Shown: positions 6,202-7,681 of the stretch, in pieces
How positions within the stretch are numbered: position 1 is the first letter of the stretch
Layout of the letters: every line of letters begins with the position of its first letter
Source of the DNA: Inquilinus sp039594555
GTDB lineage: Bacteria > Pseudomonadota > Alphaproteobacteria > DSM-16000 > Inquilinaceae
Length of the DNA stretch: 7,681 bases
Direction: 5' to 3'
Assembly: GCF_039594555.1 (NCBI RefSeq)
Contig: NZ_JBCNNF010000329.1
Span: 1-7,681 of the forward strand
Program-made: the position numbers and the translations under genes
Notes under the pieces: generated by a model
Database searches by the model: none
The model's input: only the letters and a program-made list of their open reading frames with translations
Told to the model about the DNA's origin: nothing

Positions 6202-6954
6202 ATGGCCCTTCCCCCGGGTCCGGCCCCCATGATCCCCGAGTCCCCCCTCCCCTCGCGGGAGGGGGCCAGGGGGAGGGGGTTGTCGAAGCCGGAACCGGCA
6301 CCCTCTCCCGCCGGTCCGGCAGCGGCCACCGAGGACGATCCCGGCATCGACATCGGCGGCCGGCTGCGGCGGCTGCGCGAGGAGCACGGGCTGAGCCAGC
6401 GCGAGCTGGCGCGCCGCGCCGGCGTCTCCAACGCCACCGTCTCGCTGATCGAGCAGAACCGCGCCAGCCCCTCGATCGGCTCGCTGAAGCGGGTGCTGGA
6501 CGGGCTGCCGCTGAGCCTGGCCGCGTTCTTCGCCTTGCCCGAGGGGCCGGAGGACCCGGTGTTCTTCCCGGCGGCCGAGCTGACCGAGATCGCCGGCAGG
6601 CCGGGCGCCGCCGGGGGCCATGGCGGATCCGGAGGGTCGGGGGCCGGACCCGGCGGACCGGGCGGCCTGATCTCCTACCGCCAGGTGGGCTGCGACCTGT
6701 CGGGCCGGGCGCTGCAGATCCTGCATGAGCGGCTGGCGCCGGGCGCCGACACCGGCCCGACGGCGCTGAGCCATGCCGGCGAGGAGGGCGGCGTGGTGAT
6801 CCGCGGCCGGGTGGAGCTGACGGTCGGCCCGCGCCGCCGCATCCTCGGCCCCGGCGACGCCTATTACTTCCAGAGCCGCCTGCCGCACCGCTTCCGCGTG
6901 GTCGGCGAGGAGCCGGCGGAGATCGTCTCGGCCTGCACCCCGCCGAGCTTCTGA
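6202..6954 (+). CDS. XRE-family regulator with C-terminal cupin domain (PuuR-like)
   Basis: About 250 residues. A disordered Pro/Gly/Arg-rich N-terminus (1-48) is followed by an XRE helix-turn-helix (about 53-107; GLSQRELARRAGVSNATVSL, then IEQNRASPSIGSLKRVLDGL). Then comes a Gly-rich linker (about 132-155) and a cupin domain (about 174-246; HERLAPGADTGPTALSHAGE, GVVIRGRVELTVG, LGPGDAYYF, LPHRFRVVG). This order is that of PuuR-type regulators, in which the cupin senses a small ligand; PuuR itself represses putrescine-use genes. Divergence from the aminotransferase suggests it controls that gene and itself. The start is uncertain: ATG 6202 has AGGA eight bases upstream, while in-frame ATG 6166 has GCGGAGG eight bases upstream and adds 12 residues; ATG 6229 is also possible. 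I prefer 6202 because the codons before it look unlike the rest of the gene. Part of the N-terminus is translated repeat DNA. Confidence 0.9.
   Translation: MALPPGPAPMIPESPLPSREGARGRGLSKPEPAPSPAGPAAATEDDPGIDIGGRLRRLREEHGLSQRELARRAGVSNATVSLIEQNRASPSIGSLKRVLDGLPLSLAAFFALPEGPEDPVFFPAAELTEIAGRPGAAGGHGGSGGSGAGPGGPGGLISYRQVGCDLSGRALQILHERLAPGADTGPTALSHAGEEGGVVIRGRVELTVGPRRRILGPGDAYYFQSRLPHRFRVVGEEPAEIVSACTPPSF
6243..6285. repeat. REP-like GC-rich hairpin element inside the regulator's N-terminal coding region
   Basis: CCCCCTCCC (6243-6251) and GGGAGGGGG (6257-6265) form a 9-bp stem with a 5-base loop, followed by a purine-rich tail of G runs to about 6280. It resembles the element at 4572-4636 in the opposite orientation. 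It encodes a low-complexity stretch of the regulator (PLPSREGARGRGLSK), consistent with insertion into, or capture by, the reading frame. Confidence 0.55.
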
Positions 6955-6974
6955 GAGCGGGCGCCTCCCTTTGC

Positions 6975-7047
6975 CGTCATTCCCGCGAAAGCGGGAATCT
7001 CTTTCCGGTTGAAGCGTCACGAGATCCCCGCTTTCGCGGGGATGACG
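6975..7047. repeat. MITE-like inverted repeat of two ATTCCCGC/ATCCCCGC hairpins
   Basis: A 27-base arm at 6975-7001 and its inverted partner at 7021-7047 match at 25 of 27 positions, around a 19-base spacer. Each arm is itself a hairpin: ATTCCCGC-GAAA-GCGGGAAT (6979-6998) and ATCCCCGC-TTTC-GCGGGGAT (7024-7043). The ends CGTCATTCCC and GGGGATGACG are characteristic of a repeat found in many proteobacterial genomes, often mistranslated as proteins containing SRFRGND. It lies about 20 bases past the regulator's stop and may also serve as its transcript end. Confidence 0.85.
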
Positions 7048-7203
7048 AGGGGAATCTGAAAAATCTCGCGAACTGGGTGAGGGCCGGCACCGCCCCCTCC
7101 CCTCGCCCGCCGGCGCAAGCACCACCAGCCCCGCCCGCGGACGGGAGAGGCGAAGCACATCGGTTCATCATCAAGGGAGGGCACGTCGCGACCGCGGCGG
7201 CGG
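7048..7203. other. Intergenic GC-rich DNA, possibly degenerate repeat
   Basis: No gene is seen. The stretch has a C-rich CCCCCTCCCCTCGCCCG segment (about 7093-7109) and an imperfect 16-base palindrome at 7130-7145 (one mismatched pair) followed by GAGAGG. Together these resemble a worn copy of the CT/GA-rich repeat at 4572-4636. It lies between the ends of two convergent genes. Confidence 0.35.
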
Positions 7204-7681
7204 TCAGCTGCTGTCCGGCGTCGGCCGCCGGGGCGGCGGACAGCCGTCCCCGGACTCCTCCGCCGGTTCGGCCCGCCCCTCCCCGTCCCCGGGGCGTGCG
7301 GCGGCATCGCCGGCGCCCGCGCCGGGCAGCCCGGAATTGTCGTTGGCGCCCTCGTCCAGGCCCTCTGGGCCCTCCGGACCGTCGAGGCCCGGCGGCAGCG
7401 GGATCGAGGGCGGCGGCCGGCCGATCTTGCGGCAGACCTCGCGCAGGAAGTCCTCGGGCGACAGCAGGTCGAGCTTCGCGTCGAGGACATCGTCCTCGTT
7501 CAGCGCCTCCCGCACCGCCGAGCGCACATAGTCGGCGTCCCAGTCCTTGTCGGGCGCCGCCACCGCCTTGACGGCGGCCTCGGCCACCTGCTCGCGGAGC
7601 TTGCGGCGGCGCGCCTGCTCGCCCGATGCCACGCGCTCGTAAAGGCGCTGCTTACCCTGCTTCAAACGGCGATGTTTATTT
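7204..7681 (-). CDS. Unrecognised protein, N-terminus cut by window edge
   Basis: The minus frame is open from the right edge to TGA at 7204-7206. A TTG at 7665 could start a 153-residue protein, but the frame continues upstream as KHRRLKQGKQ to the edge, so the true start probably lies outside. I do not recognise a family. In TTG-based numbering the N-terminal part (1-37) is highly charged, basic and helix-prone (QARRRKLREQVAEAAVKAVA). Next come an acidic helical segment (about 43-82, with DADYVRSAVREALNEDDVLD and SPEDFLREVCRKIG) and a low-complexity Pro/Gly/Asp/Glu-rich tail (84-153) including PPGLDGPEGPEGLDEG. There is no membrane segment in the visible part. A DNA- or protein-binding helical module with a disordered tail is a guess from composition only. 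Codon use fits a real gene. Confidence 0.6.
   Translation of the reverse strand, partial: NKHRRLKQGKQRLYERVASGEQARRRKLREQVAEAAVKAVAAPDKDWDADYVRSAVREALNEDDVLDAKLDLLSPEDFLREVCRKIGRPPPSIPLPPGLDGPEGPEGLDEGANDNSGLPGAGAGDAAARPGDGEGRAEPAEESGDGCPPPRRPTPDSS

Noticed and set aside
5998..7158. Long upstream extension of the aminotransferase frame (to ATG 7158)
   Set aside because: It would run antisense through the whole XRE-cupin gene and the MITE-like repeat, giving low-complexity Arg/Pro/Gly sequence and the SRFRGND-type repeat artefact. Family homology begins at ATG 5997.
6975..7174. Short minus-strand frame ending in SSPRKRGSRDAS
   Set aside because: It is translation of the MITE-like repeat, a common annotation artefact.

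Overview
The window looks like ordinary chromosomal DNA from a very GC-rich alphaproteobacterium. Third codon positions are mostly G or C. The gene types fit that class: an MttB-family methyltransferase, a DUF1289 Cys-motif protein, AguB, GcvA-like LysR regulators, a DUF1127-like small protein and a cupin-type XRE regulator. A GAAC-N7-GAAC site matches the alphaproteobacterial LexA box. An order such as Rhodospirillales is plausible, but I cannot fix the genus.

Layout, left to right. (1) 1-856, minus: N-terminal 285 residues of an MttB-family methyltransferase, running off the left edge. (2) 1011-2138, plus: a DUF1289 protein followed closely by aguB (N-carbamoylputrescine amidase), probably one operon divergent from mttB. 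(3) 2139-2318: a short intergenic segment with an array of palindromes and an AT-rich LexA-box promoter that has no obvious gene. (4) 2319-4496: two paralogous LysR regulators on the minus strand, with a 60-residue basic DUF1127-like protein on the plus strand between them. A strong hairpin precedes the small gene. (5) 4654-6954: a class III omega-amino acid aminotransferase (minus) divergent from an XRE-cupin regulator (plus). This is the classic arrangement of a pathway gene and its repressor or activator. (6) 6955-7203: a 73-bp MITE-like inverted repeat and degenerate GC-rich repeat DNA. (7) 7204-7681, minus: an unrecognised protein, cut by the right edge.

The metabolic theme is nitrogen and amine use. 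AguB makes putrescine from N-carbamoylputrescine. The aminotransferase belongs to the beta-alanine:pyruvate group, which also includes enzymes acting on polyamine-derived amines. The XRE-cupin regulator resembles PuuR-type regulators of putrescine use. The MttB family demethylates quaternary or tertiary amines. That these genes act together is inference; only the divergent aminotransferase/regulator pair and the DUF1289-aguB pair are supported by gene arrangement.

I did not find a clearly new multi-gene system. The points most worth a second look are the orphan SOS-type promoter facing a hairpin array, a 106-bp near-identical block shared by the two LysR genes, the structured leader and interlocked stop codons of the small gene, and the unrecognised protein at the right edge.
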